From positions 372,001 through 436,000 of the forward strand of contig JACKET010000006.1 of NCBI GenBank assembly GCA_020632875.1: DNA of 64,000 bases, given 5' to 3'. Made by a program: the position numbers and the translations under genes. Below are positions 35,496 to 45,271 of this stretch, piece after piece. How positions within the stretch are numbered: position 1 is the stretch's first letter; each line of letters starts with the position of its first letter. The stretch comes from Alphaproteobacteria bacterium. GTDB lineage: Bacteria > Myxococcota_A > UBA796 > GCA-2862545. The notes beneath the pieces were generated by a model that was not told the DNA's origin, did not search any database, and was given only the letters and a program-made list of their open reading frames with translations.

Positions 35496-36707
35496 GTGCG
35501 CTCGCCTGACCAGGCGCGCCACGCGACGCCCTTCCGCATCCTCTCGGGGATCGGAGGGGCGTTCGTGCTCCTGGGGTCCGTGGCGTGCGGAGGGCTGCTC
35601 GGCGGCGATTCCGCAGACTTCTCCGGGCCCCACCTCGCGACCGTCGTCTCGATGGACCTCTCGTCCGACGGCACGCTGCTCGCGACCGGCGCCCAGGACC
35701 GCACCGCGAAGGCGTGGGCGTTCCCCGCGATCGAAGGTCTCCGCGACCTGAAGCACGACGATTTCGTCGTGGCGGTCGCGTTCTCGCCGGACGGGTCGAA
35801 GCTCGCGACCGGCGGCTACGATCCGGAGATCCGCATCTGGGACACCCGCACCTGGCAGGTGGTGGGGACGATCCCGCGCTCCGTGCTCGCGATGGACTGG
35901 GTGGGCGATCGGATCGCGCTCGCCGTGAAGGGCCAGCCGGACGCGGAGGTTTGGAACGGGACGAGCCTCACGCTCGAGCACACGCTCTCCGGCCATGCCG
36001 AGACGGTCCACGCGATCGCCCTGTCGAGCGACGCGGCGTGGGTGGCGACCGGCAGCAAGGACCACACCGCTCGCCTGTGGAACGCCGAGACGGGTGAAGA
36101 GGCGGGGATGTTCGCGGGCCACAAGGGCGTGGTCCTCGCCGTGACGTTCACGTCCGATGGCGCCCGGCTCGCCACGGGGAGCAGCGACAAGACCGCGCGC
36201 CTCTGGGACGTCGCGACCCAGGAGCCGATCCGACAGCTTGCCGGCCACGCCGACTGGGTCGACAGCATCGCGTTCCGCCCCGACGACAGCGTGCTCGCGA
36301 CGGCCGGGAAAGACGGCCTGGTGCGCCTGTGGGACGCCGGCTCCGGTGGGGCGATCGAGAAGCTCGATCTCGAGCTCGGCCCCATCGACGACGTGCGGTT
36401 CGCCGACATGGACACCCTGGTGGCCGTGGGCAAGGACATCTTCGTCCGTGGGGTGGGGGAGCTGCTGGTCGACCGCGAGCTCGGGAAGCCCGCGGTCGCG
36501 CGGGCCCTCGACGACCGGTGTCGGCGCTTGGTCGAGTGCGGGAAGGCCCTCCTGCGCACCAGGGCGACGAACGATCGCGGGGGCGAGGTGGTGCGCATGG
36601 CCCGCGAGATGGACCCCGCGTCCCCCGATCTGTGTCTCACCACACTGCTCGCCGTGGGTCCCGCGATCGAAGGGGAGCCCCCGCCCGCGTGCCAGGTCAC
36701 CGAGTAG
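35496..36707 (+). CDS. WD40-repeat lipoprotein in the str operon
   Basis: 403 residues from a GTG directly after the rpsG stop (no gap). A signal ends in LLGSVAC, a lipobox with Cys about 31. Six or so WD repeats follow (about 45-325), with repeated ATGSxDxTARLWD units forming a beta-propeller. The C-terminal 80 residues have four cysteines. The protein would be anchored on the outer side of a membrane and bind partners. Its place is where fusA usually lies. No reason to link it to translation except co-transcription. Confidence 0.85.
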   Translation: MRSPDQARHATPFRILSGIGGAFVLLGSVACGGLLGGDSADFSGPHLATVVSMDLSSDGTLLATGAQDRTAKAWAFPAIEGLRDLKHDDFVVAVAFSPDGSKLATGGYDPEIRIWDTRTWQVVGTIPRSVLAMDWVGDRIALAVKGQPDAEVWNGTSLTLEHTLSGHAETVHAIALSSDAAWVATGSKDHTARLWNAETGEEAGMFAGHKGVVLAVTFTSDGARLATGSSDKTARLWDVATQEPIRQLAGHADWVDSIAFRPDDSVLATAGKDGLVRLWDAGSGGAIEKLDLELGPIDDVRFADMDTLVAVGKDIFVRGVGELLVDRELGKPAVARALDDRCRRLVECGKALLRTRATNDRGGEVVRMAREMDPASPDLCLTTLLAVGPAIEGEPPPACQVTE

Positions 36708-36900
36708 AACCGGCTTCTCGACGAGTGATCGCGACAGGTACCAGATTTCGCCTTGTGCGCCGCTGCAGCACCGGGTACATGGCTGCGTTTCCGCGCCCCT
36801 CCGTCGTGGGGGGTGTGGTTCGGTGCGCCACCAGCACGGCAGCAATGCCCGCTCGCGCCCACCGCAACTTCCAGACGGGCCCCCGGCCCCGGAGTCTCCC

Positions 36901-38091
<1,191 letters not shown>

Positions 38092-38149
38092 TGACGCGTA
38101 CCGGCGGGGGTCCACGGGCTCCCGCCGACGCAACGTAGCAACCGAATCG

Positions 38150-38196
38150 GGCCCACCGCGTGTGGGCCGCACCTTTGGGTGCTGCAATCCGCAGCA
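38150..38196 (+). promoter_or_regulatory. Structured leader before rpsJ (S10)
   Basis: Three hairpins in the 123-bp tuf2-rpsJ gap: GGCCCAC/GTGGGCC (38150-38168), GCACC-TTTG-GGTGC (38169-38182) and TGCTGC-AATCC-GCAGCA (38180-38196). The last two share 38180-38182 and cannot form together. Candidate r-protein-responsive switch, as L4 controls the S10 leader in E. coli, but the structure is different. Confidence 0.4.
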
Positions 38197-38214
38197 CGAA
38201 CGGAGAGAGCCGCG

Positions 38215-38529
38215 ATGGCTTCCGGAAACAAGATCCGCATTCGTCTGAAGGCGTACGACCACAAGCTCCTCGACAAGTCTGCTCGGGAGATCGTGGAGAC
38301 CGCGAAGCGCACCGGTGTCGACATCCGCGGCCCGTTCCCGCTTCCGACGACCATCAATCGGTGGACGGTCCTCCGCGGCCCGCACATCGACAAGAAGTCC
38401 CGCGAGCAGTTCGAGCGTCGTACCCACCACCGGCTCCTCGACATCCTCGAGCCCACGCAGCAGACCGTCGATGCTCTCATGAAGCTCGACCTGTCCGCCG
38501 GCGTTCACGTCGAGATCAAGCTCTCGTAG
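38215..38529 (+). CDS. rpsJ: 30S ribosomal protein S10
   Basis: 104 residues from the ATG at 38215 (MASGNKIRIRLKAYDH) with GGAGAGAG before it. LPTTINRWTVLRGPHIDKKSREQFE is the conserved core. The next gene is rplD after 48 bp; rplC, always expected between them, is missing. Confidence 0.97.
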   Translation: MASGNKIRIRLKAYDHKLLDKSAREIVETAKRTGVDIRGPFPLPTTINRWTVLRGPHIDKKSREQFERRTHHRLLDILEPTQQTVDALMKLDLSAGVHVEIKLS

Positions 38530-38577
38530 CTCGGGAAGCCCGCCCTCCGGCGACGCCGGAAGGCCAGGAGATGAACC

Positions 38578-39201
38578 ATGGCAACCGTTGATGTCTACAG
38601 CATGGACAAGAAGAAGGTCGGCAGCGTCGAGCTCGACGATGCCATCTTCGGTGCCGAGGTGAAGCCCCACCTCCTGCACGCGGCCGTGCGCTACCAGCTC
38701 GCCAAGCGCCGTCAGGGCACCCACGCCGTCAAGCGTCGGGCCGACGTGACCGGCGGCGGCAAGAAGCCCTACAAGCAGAAGGGCACCGGTCGCGCCCGTC
38801 AGGGCACCACCCGCGCTCCGCAGTGGCGTGGCGGCGGTGTGGTCTTCGGGCCCGAGCCCCGCGACCATGCCATCGGCATGAACAAGAAGGAGCGTCGCGC
38901 GGCGCTCTGCTCCGCGCTCTCGAAGCGCGTGGCCGACAACGCGCTCGTCGTGCTCGACACGCTCTCCTTCGACGCGCCGAAGACCAAGCAGGTCGTCGAT
39001 CTCCTCCAGCGGTTCGAGATGGGCAGCGCGCTGCTCGTCCTTCCCGAGGGTGACGACGCGGTCGAGAAGTCGGCCCGCAACCTCCCGAACGTCACTGTCA
39101 TCCGCTCGGGTGGCGTGAACGTCTACGACATCCTGCGCCGCGACAACCTGGTCATCACCCAGGATGCCGTCGAGGCCCTCACCAAGCGTCTGGCAGGCTG
39201 A
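38578..39201 (+). CDS. rplD: 50S ribosomal protein L4
   Basis: 207 residues. Conserved KKPYKQKGTGRARQGTTRAPQWRGGG tunnel loop (about 62-88). In E. coli L4 also represses the S10 operon. The gene opens with GGAGATGAACC before the ATG. Confidence 0.97.
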   Translation: MATVDVYSMDKKKVGSVELDDAIFGAEVKPHLLHAAVRYQLAKRRQGTHAVKRRADVTGGGKKPYKQKGTGRARQGTTRAPQWRGGGVVFGPEPRDHAIGMNKKERRAALCSALSKRVADNALVVLDTLSFDAPKTKQVVDLLQRFEMGSALLVLPEGDDAVEKSARNLPNVTVIRSGGVNVYDILRRDNLVITQDAVEALTKRLAG

Positions 39202-39202
39202 A

Positions 39203-39484
39203 ATGGAACTCAAGGACACCCTGGTTCGCCCCATCATCACCGAGAAGTCGACGACGTTCCTCGGCAACGATCGCACCTACGCGTTCGAAGTCGGGCTCTC
39301 GGCGAACAAGCGGGCCGTGAAGCGGGCGATCGAGAGCTTCTACGGCGTCGAGGTCGAATCCGTTCGCACCCTCGTCGTCCGCGGCAAGATGAAGCGTTTC
39401 GGCCGTCACTACGGCAAGCGCAGCAACTGGAAGAAGGCCTACGTCACGCTGGCGGAAGGTCACTCCATCAACATCTACGAATAG
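39203..39484 (+). CDS. rplW: 50S ribosomal protein L23
   Basis: 93 residues from the ATG at 39203, one base after the L4 stop. MELKDTLVRPIITEKS opening and VESVRTLVVRGKMKRFGRHYGKRSNWKKAYVTL core. Lies at the tunnel exit and contacts trigger factor and SRP. Confidence 0.97.
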   Translation: MELKDTLVRPIITEKSTTFLGNDRTYAFEVGLSANKRAVKRAIESFYGVEVESVRTLVVRGKMKRFGRHYGKRSNWKKAYVTLAEGHSINIYE

Positions 39485-39497
39485 ATCGGTCGGAACA

Positions 39498-40328
39498 ATG
39501 GGCATCAAGAAGTTCAAACCCACCTCCGCTGGCCGTCGCGGCATGACCGGCGCCGACTTCGCAGAGGTCACGCGGTCCCGCCCCGAGCGGTCCCTCGTCG
39601 AGGCTCTCCCGAAGAAGGGTGGCCGGAACAACCGTGGGCGCATCACCGTCCGTCGCCGTGGCGGCGGGCACAAGCGTCGCTACCGGCTGATCGACTTCCG
39701 CCGCGACAAGGAGAACGTGCCGGGCAAGGTCGCGTCGGTCGAGTACGACCCGAACCGCTCGGCGCGGATCGCCCTCATCCACTTCGTGGACGGCGAGAAG
39801 CGCTACATCCTCCACCCGGTCGGCCTGAGCGTCGGTGACGAGGTCATCACCTCCGAGTCCGCCGACATCAAGCCGGGCAACGCGATGATGCTCCAGAGCA
39901 TCCCCCTCGGTACCCACGTGCACAACGTGGAGCTGCAGAAGGGTCGCGGCGGCCAGATGTGCCGCTCTGCCGGCAGCTACGCTCAGGTCATGGCGAAGGA
40001 GTCCGGCTACGTCCTCCTCCGTCTGCCCTCCGGCGAGCTCCGCCAGGTCTGGGGCCAGAACCGCGGGACGATCGGCCAGGTCGGCAACACCGACCACGAG
40101 AACGTCGTTCTCGGCAAGGCGGGTCGCAGCCGTTGGCTCGGTCGTCGTCCGAAGGTCCGTGGCACCGCCATGAACCCGGTCGACCACCCGCACGGCGGTG
40201 GTGAGGGGCGCGCCAAGGGCCGTCATCCCGTGACCCCGTGGGGCAAGCCCACCAAGGGCTACCGCACGCGGAACACCCGCAAGACCTCCAGCCGGTTCAT
40301 CGTCAAGAGCCGCCACAAGAAGAAGTAG
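39498..40328 (+). CDS. rplB: 50S ribosomal protein L2
   Basis: 276 residues. Opens MGIKKFKPTSAGRRGMTGADF; contains GRNNRGRITVRRRGGGHKRRYR and the peptidyl-transferase-near VDHPHGGGEGRAKGRHPVTPWGKP with its conserved His. Confidence 0.98.
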   Translation: MGIKKFKPTSAGRRGMTGADFAEVTRSRPERSLVEALPKKGGRNNRGRITVRRRGGGHKRRYRLIDFRRDKENVPGKVASVEYDPNRSARIALIHFVDGEKRYILHPVGLSVGDEVITSESADIKPGNAMMLQSIPLGTHVHNVELQKGRGGQMCRSAGSYAQVMAKESGYVLLRLPSGELRQVWGQNRGTIGQVGNTDHENVVLGKAGRSRWLGRRPKVRGTAMNPVDHPHGGGEGRAKGRHPVTPWGKPTKGYRTRNTRKTSSRFIVKSRHKKK

Positions 40329-40334
40329 GCTGAC

Positions 40335-40613
40335 ATGTCTCGTTCCGTAAAGAAGGGCCCGTTCATCGACGGCCATCTCCGTGACAAGGTGAAGACGGCC
40401 CGGGATTCCGGTAGCAACCGGGTCATCAAGACCTGGAGCCGCCGCTCCACCATCATCCCCGAGATGATCGGCCTCACCTTCGCCGTGCACAACGGCAAGC
40501 AGTTCATCCCCGTGTACGTGTCCGAGCAGATGATCGGCCACAAGCTCGGTGAGTTCTCTCCCACGCGCACCTTCCGTGGCCACGCGGCCGACCGGAAGGG
40601 CAAGGTCCGTTAG
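40335..40613 (+). CDS. rpsS: 30S ribosomal protein S19
   Basis: 92 residues. MSRSVKKGPFIDGHL opening and IIPEMIGLTFAVHNGKQFIPVYVSEQMIGHKLGEFSPTRTFRGH core. Binds S13 in the 30S head. 6 bases after rplB. Confidence 0.98.
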   Translation: MSRSVKKGPFIDGHLRDKVKTARDSGSNRVIKTWSRRSTIIPEMIGLTFAVHNGKQFIPVYVSEQMIGHKLGEFSPTRTFRGHAADRKGKVR

Positions 40614-40626
40614 GCCGGAGTCCATC

Positions 40627-40974
40627 ATGAGCAGCCGAGCCACACTCCGCTTCGCGCGGGTCTCCCCGCAGAAGGCGCGCCTGGTCGCGAACCTCGTTCG
40701 CGGCATCGACGTCCCCGAGGCGCTCGAGATCCTCTCCTTCACCCGCAAGAAGACCGCTCCGATGATCCGGAAGCTGGTCGAGTCGGCCGTGGCGAATGCC
40801 AACGTCGACGCTCAGCGGGCGGGCGCGGACTTCGACGAGGACGAGCTCTTCGTCCAGACCATCACTGTGGATGCCGGTCCGACGCTTCGTCGGTTCCGGC
40901 CGCGGGCCCAGGGCCGCGCCACGCGTATCCAGAAGAAGACCAGCCACATCACTGTGGTCCTGGGAACCCGGTAG
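40627..40974 (+). CDS. rplV: 50S ribosomal protein L22
   Basis: 115 residues from the ATG at 40627 (MSSRATLRFARVSPQKARLVAN), with CCGGAG before it. The tunnel hairpin RRFRPRAQGRATRIQKKTSHITV is intact. Confidence 0.96.
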   Translation: MSSRATLRFARVSPQKARLVANLVRGIDVPEALEILSFTRKKTAPMIRKLVESAVANANVDAQRAGADFDEDELFVQTITVDAGPTLRRFRPRAQGRATRIQKKTSHITVVLGTR

Positions 40975-40984
40975 GAATCGAATC

Positions 40985-41629
40985 ATGGGCCAGAAGGTAC
41001 ATCCACACGGCTTCCGCGTCGGCATCACCCAGGGCTGGGATTCCCGCTGGTACGCCGACAAGAACTACGCGCTCTACCTCGAGGAGGATCTCCGGATCCG
41101 CCAGCACATCGAGAACAAGCTCAAGAGCGCGGGGGTCTCGCGCATCCTGATCGAGCGCGCGGCGAACAAGGCGAAGGTCTTCATCTACGCCGCGAAGCCG
41201 GGGATCATCCTCGGTAAGCGCGCGACCGGCCTCGACGCCGTCCGCAACGATCTCCAGCGCCTGTGCAGCACCGAGGTGTTCGTGCAGACCATGGAAGTCC
41301 GTAAGGTCGACACCGAGTCCGTGCTCGTCGCCCAGAACATCGCCGCCCAGCTCGTGAAGCGCGTCAGCTTCCGCCGCGCGATGAAGAAGGCGATCACCCA
41401 GGCCCGCCGTGCCGGCGCCAAGGGCATCAAGGTCATGTGTGCCGGTCGTCTCGGTGGTGCCGAGATGTCCCGGTGCGAGTGGTACCGCGATGGCCGCGTC
41501 CCGCTGCACACCCTCCGTGCGAACGTCGACTACGGCCTGGCCGAGGCGAAGACCTCGTACGGCGTCATCGGCGTCAAGGTCTGGATCTTCAAGGGCGAGA
41601 TCATGCCCGGCGAAGAGAACCAGCGGTAG
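40985..41629 (+). CDS. rpsC: 30S ribosomal protein S3
   Basis: 214 residues. MGQKVHPHGFRVGI opening, KH domain with IILGKRATGLDAVRNDL (GKRATG in place of the common GRKGEEI), and C-terminal GAKGIKVMCAGRLGGAEMSR. Start is the ATG at 40985, 10 bases after rplV. Confidence 0.97.
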   Translation: MGQKVHPHGFRVGITQGWDSRWYADKNYALYLEEDLRIRQHIENKLKSAGVSRILIERAANKAKVFIYAAKPGIILGKRATGLDAVRNDLQRLCSTEVFVQTMEVRKVDTESVLVAQNIAAQLVKRVSFRRAMKKAITQARRAGAKGIKVMCAGRLGGAEMSRCEWYRDGRVPLHTLRANVDYGLAEAKTSYGVIGVKVWIFKGEIMPGEENQR

Positions 41630-41639
41630 TCGCCTGAAC

Positions 41640-41697
41640 GGGCCGACCCACCACACGGTGTCGGCCCAGGCTCCACATGGGCGCGGTCCCGACCGCG
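41640..41697 (+). promoter_or_regulatory. Two hairpins between rpsC and rplP
   Basis: GGGCCGAC/GTCGGCCC (41640-41667) and CGCGGT/ACCGCG (41682-41697) in the 112-bp gap. These genes usually touch each other, so the gap itself is notable. Could be an attenuator or processing site. Confidence 0.4.
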
Positions 41698-41741
41698 TTC
41701 GATTCACTCTCTCTAGTCAGTAGATACACAGGGGAAACGTC

Positions 41742-42161
41742 ATGCTCTCGCCGAAGCGTGTTCGACATCGCAAGGTACAGAAGGGCAAGATGCGCGGCTT
41801 CGCCTACCGTGGCTCCGAGGTCTCCTTCGGGGACTTCGGGCTTCAGGCGACGACGCGCGGATACGTGACCGCCCGACAGATCGAGGCTGCTCGAATCGCG
41901 ATGACGCGTCACGTCAAGCGCGGTGGAAAGGTCTGGATTCGCGTGTTCCCGGACAAGCCGCTCTCCAAGAAGCCCCTCGAAACCCGAATGGGGAAGGGCA
42001 AGGGCGCTCCGGACCGCTGGGTCGCGGTCATCAAGCCCGGTCGCATCATGTACGAGCTCGACGGTGTTCCGGAGGACGTGGCCAAGGAGGCCTTCCGTCT
42101 CGCCGGGCACAAGCTGGCCGTCGGTACGCGCTTCGTGAAGCGCGGTGAGGAGGTGCTCTGA
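41742..42161 (+). CDS. rplP: 50S ribosomal protein L16
   Basis: 139 residues. MLSPKRVRHRKVQKGKMRGFAYRG opening, RHVKRGGKVWIRVFPDKPLSKKPLETRMGKGKGAPDRWVAV core including the modified-Arg region. Stop overlaps the rpmC start by one base. Confidence 0.97.
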   Translation: MLSPKRVRHRKVQKGKMRGFAYRGSEVSFGDFGLQATTRGYVTARQIEAARIAMTRHVKRGGKVWIRVFPDKPLSKKPLETRMGKGKGAPDRWVAVIKPGRIMYELDGVPEDVAKEAFRLAGHKLAVGTRFVKRGEEVL

Positions 42162-42478
42162 TGGGCACGATTTCCGAGATGTCCGACCAGGATCTGGTCG
42201 CCCGGGTGGTCCAGGCCGAGCGCGATCTGGTCGCTGCGCGTTTCAAGCACAGCACCAATCAGCTCGAGAACACCGCTCGTCTGCGCAATCTGCGCCATGA
42301 GATCGCGCGTCTCCGCACGGAGGCTCGCACCCGTGAGATCGCCCAGGGGCTCGGCAAGGATGCGCTGATCCAGCAGCATCTTCCGACCACTTCGGCTCCC
42401 GCGGCGGGCACCGGTGCCTCGGAGGCCAAGGGTGGCTTCCTCGCGGGCATCGTTGACAAGATCTCTGGCAACGACTAG
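42161..42478 (+). CDS. rpmC: 50S ribosomal protein L29 with C-terminal extension
   Basis: 105 residues against the usual 60-70. The first 65 residues form the L29 helical hairpin (LVARVVQAERDLVAARFKHSTNQLENTARLRNLRHEIARLRTEA). An added tail of about 35 residues is Ala/Thr/Gly-rich and ends in a short amphipathic stretch GGFLAGIVDKISGND. L29 sits at the tunnel exit, so the tail could touch nascent-chain factors. Confidence 0.93.
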   Translation: MGTISEMSDQDLVARVVQAERDLVAARFKHSTNQLENTARLRNLRHEIARLRTEARTREIAQGLGKDALIQQHLPTTSAPAAGTGASEAKGGFLAGIVDKISGND

Positions 42479-42671
42479 ATGGCGGTGCTGCTGACCTCCG
42501 GGTTGGCAGTGCTCGCTCCCTTGGGCACCTCGGGTTGACATCCGCGGTGCTGGCACGGGCCAGGTCATGGGCGTCCCGCTTCGGCGGGAGACCCCAGGAC
42601 CGAAGTCAGCGAGAGGGGCGCTCCCGTCCCAAAGCGTCACGCGTCGCGTGATGTCGTCAGTGAGGCATTCG

Positions 42672-42923
42672 ATGACCGAAGAGAAGAAGTCTGGCCGTCG
42701 CCGGCTGGTCGGTACTGTCGTCTCGGACAAGATGGACAAGACCATCACGGTCCGGGTCGAGCGTCGTGTTCAGCACGCCCGCTACCGCAAGTACATCACC
42801 CAGCACAAGACCTACAAGGCGCACGACGAGGGCAACAGCTGCCAGGTCGACGACGTGGTCGTGATCGAAGAATCGCGCCCTCTGTCGAAGCACAAGCGCT
42901 GGGTCCTGATCGAGAAGCGATAG
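42672..42923 (+). CDS. rpsQ: 30S ribosomal protein S17
   Basis: 83 residues from the ATG at 42672 (MTEEKKSGRRRLVGTVVSDKMDKT). OB-fold with YRKYITQHKTYKAHDEGN and RPLSKHKRWVL. A 193-bp gap precedes it, unusual for this operon; it holds a TTGACA (42535-42540) without a clear -10 and a CCCGC-TTCG-GCGGG hairpin (about 42574-42587). Confidence 0.96.
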   Translation: MTEEKKSGRRRLVGTVVSDKMDKTITVRVERRVQHARYRKYITQHKTYKAHDEGNSCQVDDVVVIEESRPLSKHKRWVLIEKR

Positions 42924-42986
42924 CCAGCTCCTCGGGCTCTCGAGGGGTTTCGTGCGGGCGGCATTCCGCCCGAGTGAGGTTTTCCG

Positions 42987-43355
42987 ATGATCCAGATGGA
43001 ATCCGTCCTGGACGTGGCCGACAACTCCGGTGCCAAGCGCGTGAAGTGCGTGAAGGTGATCGGCGGCTCGAAGCGCAAGTACGCGAGCGTCGGCGACATC
43101 ATCGTCGTGTCCGTGAAAGACGCTGCTCCGAACGGCAAGGTGAAGAAGGGCCAGATCGCGCGCGCCGTCATCGTCCGCACGCGTAAGGAGCTCCGTCGCG
43201 TCGACGGCAGCTACATCCGCTTCGACACCAACAGTGCCGTGCTCATCACCAAGGAGAACGAGCCGGTGGGCTCCCGCATCTTCGGGCCGGTGGCCCGCGA
43301 GCTGCGCGGCAAGGGCTTCACCCGCATCGTCTCCCTGGCTCCAGAGGTGCTCTGA
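42987..43355 (+). CDS. rplN: 50S ribosomal protein L14
   Basis: 122 residues. MIQMESVLDVADNSGAKRVKCVKVIGGSKRKYA opening; GSRIFGPVARELRGKGFTRIVSLAPEVL end. Stop overlaps rplX by one base. Confidence 0.98.
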   Translation: MIQMESVLDVADNSGAKRVKCVKVIGGSKRKYASVGDIIVVSVKDAAPNGKVKKGQIARAVIVRTRKELRRVDGSYIRFDTNSAVLITKENEPVGSRIFGPVARELRGKGFTRIVSLAPEVL

Positions 43356-43687
43356 TGGCTGTCTCCCGCAGCAAGTTCAAGGTGCGGTCCGGCGACACGG
43401 TCGTCGTGATCGCCGGCAAGCAGAAGGGCCACACGGGCCGGGTCGTCAAGGTCCTGCCCGAGAAGTCCCAGGTGGTCGTCGAAGGGCTCAAGGTCGTCAA
43501 GCGGCACCAGAAGCCGGTCGGCGATCGGCCCGGTGGGATCGTCGAGAAGGAGATGCCCGTGAGCATCTCGAATGTCGCCCTGTGGAACGAAGAAGAGGGT
43601 CGGCGGGTGAAGGTCCGCTTCGAGACCCGCGACGGCAAGAAGGTCCGGATCGACAAGAAGTCCGGCTCTGTCGTCGAGAGCGCGTGA
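43355..43687 (+). CDS. rplX: 50S ribosomal protein L24
   Basis: 110 residues. KOW motif FKVRSGDTVVVIAGKQKGHTGRVVKVLP near the N-terminus, then GLKVVKRHQKP and GGIVEKEMPVSISNVAL. Assembly initiator of the 50S subunit. Confidence 0.97.
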   Translation: MAVSRSKFKVRSGDTVVVIAGKQKGHTGRVVKVLPEKSQVVVEGLKVVKRHQKPVGDRPGGIVEKEMPVSISNVALWNEEEGRRVKVRFETRDGKKVRIDKKSGSVVESA

Positions 43688-43695
43688 GGCCAGTC

Positions 43696-44247
43696 ATGGA
43701 GAACTACGTTCCGCGACTCCGCGAGCACTACGACGCCAAGGTCGTGGCCAAGCTCAAGGAAGAATTCGAGTACGCGAACCCGATGCAGATTCCGCGGCTC
43801 ACCAAGATCGTCATCAACATGACGACCAAGGAAGCCGTGCAGAACGTGAAGCTGCTCGATGCCGCTCGCGACGAGATCAGCACGATCGCCGGCCAGCGCG
43901 CCGTGATCACGCGGTCCCGCCGCTCCATCGCCAACTTCAAGCTCCGCGAGGGCATGCCCCTCGGTGTGCGCGTGACGCTCCGTGGCGCTCGCATGTGGGA
44001 GTTCCTCGACCGGCTGATCTCCGTGGCCATCCCGCGCATCCGGGACTTCCGCGGCATCAACCCGAAGGCTTTCGACGGGCGGGGCAACTACAGCCTCGGG
44101 CTCACCGAGCAGATCATCTTCCCCGAGATCGACTACGACAAGGTCAACAAGATCCACGGAATGAACATCGCTTTCGTCACCACGGCAACGAATGACGAGG
44201 AAGGTCGCGCACTGCTGCGGCACCTCGGCATGCCGTTCGCGGCGTAG
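43696..44247 (+). CDS. rplE: 50S ribosomal protein L5
   Basis: 183 residues from the ATG at 43696 (MENYVPRLREHYDAKVVAKL). ITRSRRSIANFKLREGMPLG and the C-terminal GLTEQIIFPEIDYDKV segment are conserved. Binds 5S rRNA. rpsH follows after 17 bases; rpsN (S14), usually between them, is absent. Confidence 0.97.
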   Translation: MENYVPRLREHYDAKVVAKLKEEFEYANPMQIPRLTKIVINMTTKEAVQNVKLLDAARDEISTIAGQRAVITRSRRSIANFKLREGMPLGVRVTLRGARMWEFLDRLISVAIPRIRDFRGINPKAFDGRGNYSLGLTEQIIFPEIDYDKVNKIHGMNIAFVTTATNDEEGRALLRHLGMPFAA

Positions 44248-44264
44248 GGTCTGGAGAACCGCTC

Positions 44265-44663
44265 ATGCCAATGACCGATCCAATCGCTGACATGCTCACG
44301 CGCATCCGGAACGCCCAGCAGGCCGGGCATTCCAAGACGCTCGTGCCGCGCTCGAAGCTCAAGGTCGCCATCGCGAAGATCCTCAAGGAAGAGGGCTTCA
44401 TCGAAGGCTACGTCGAGGACGAGACCGGCCCGCAGGGCACGCTCAAGCTGTTCCTGCGCTACCAGGGCGGCAACCAGGGCACCATCCGCGGTATCTCGCG
44501 GGTCTCGAAGCCCGGGCGTCGCGTGTACGTCGGCAAAGACGACGTGCCGCGGGTCCGCAACGGCCTCGGTGTCGCCATCCTCACCACCCCCCGCGGACTC
44601 CTCACGGATGCCCAGGCCCGTCAGGCCGGCGTCGGTGGTGAGGTCCTCTGCCACGTCTGGTAG
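44265..44663 (+). CDS. rpsH: 30S ribosomal protein S8
   Basis: 132 residues. MPMTDPIADMLTRIRNAQQAGH opening and GLGVAILTTPRGLLTDAQARQAGVGGEVLCHVW end. In E. coli S8 represses the spc operon. Confidence 0.97.
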   Translation: MPMTDPIADMLTRIRNAQQAGHSKTLVPRSKLKVAIAKILKEEGFIEGYVEDETGPQGTLKLFLRYQGGNQGTIRGISRVSKPGRRVYVGKDDVPRVRNGLGVAILTTPRGLLTDAQARQAGVGGEVLCHVW

Positions 44664-44678
44664 GACGAGGAGCATCCC

Positions 44679-45209
44679 ATGTCCCGCATCGGAAAGCAGC
44701 CGATCACGGTACCTGCCGGCGTGACCGTCACCATCGGTGACGAGATCGCGGTGAAGGGCCCGAAGGGCAACCTCACCCAGAAGATCGTCGCCAACGTCAC
44801 GGTGTCCCAGGAGGGCAACGAGATCCTGGTGAAGCGCAACGACGACAGCAAGCCGTCGCGCGCCAACCACGGCCTCATGCGCGCCCTCGTCCAGAACATG
44901 GTGACCGGCGTGACCCAGGGCTTCGAGAAGAAGCTCTCCATCATCGGCGTCGGTTACCGCGCCGAGGTGAAGGGCTCGAAGCTCGTCATGAACCTGGGCT
45001 TCTCGCACCCCATCGAGTTCGACATCCCTGCCGGCATCAACATCGAAGCCGACAAGACGAACGGGATTTCGGTGAAGGGCGCCGACAAGCAGCAGGTGGG
45101 CCAGGTGGCCGCGGTCATCCGCGGATACCGCAAGCCCGACCACTACAAGGGCAAGGGCGTCCGGTACGCCGACGAGTACGTCCGGATCAAGGCCGGCAAG
45201 TCCGCCTGA
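44679..45209 (+). CDS. rplF: 50S ribosomal protein L6
   Basis: 176 residues. MSRIGKQPITVPAGVTV opening, NMVTGVTQGFEKKLSIIGVGYRA and the C-terminal RKPDHYKGKGVRYADE. Two similar alpha-beta domains near the sarcin-ricin loop. Confidence 0.98.
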   Translation: MSRIGKQPITVPAGVTVTIGDEIAVKGPKGNLTQKIVANVTVSQEGNEILVKRNDDSKPSRANHGLMRALVQNMVTGVTQGFEKKLSIIGVGYRAEVKGSKLVMNLGFSHPIEFDIPAGINIEADKTNGISVKGADKQQVGQVAAVIRGYRKPDHYKGKGVRYADEYVRIKAGKSA

Positions 45210-45271
45210 TCCGTCTGTCTCACCGGGGCGGTCCTCACGGGCCGCCTCCACCAGAGATTCCAGGAACGAAC

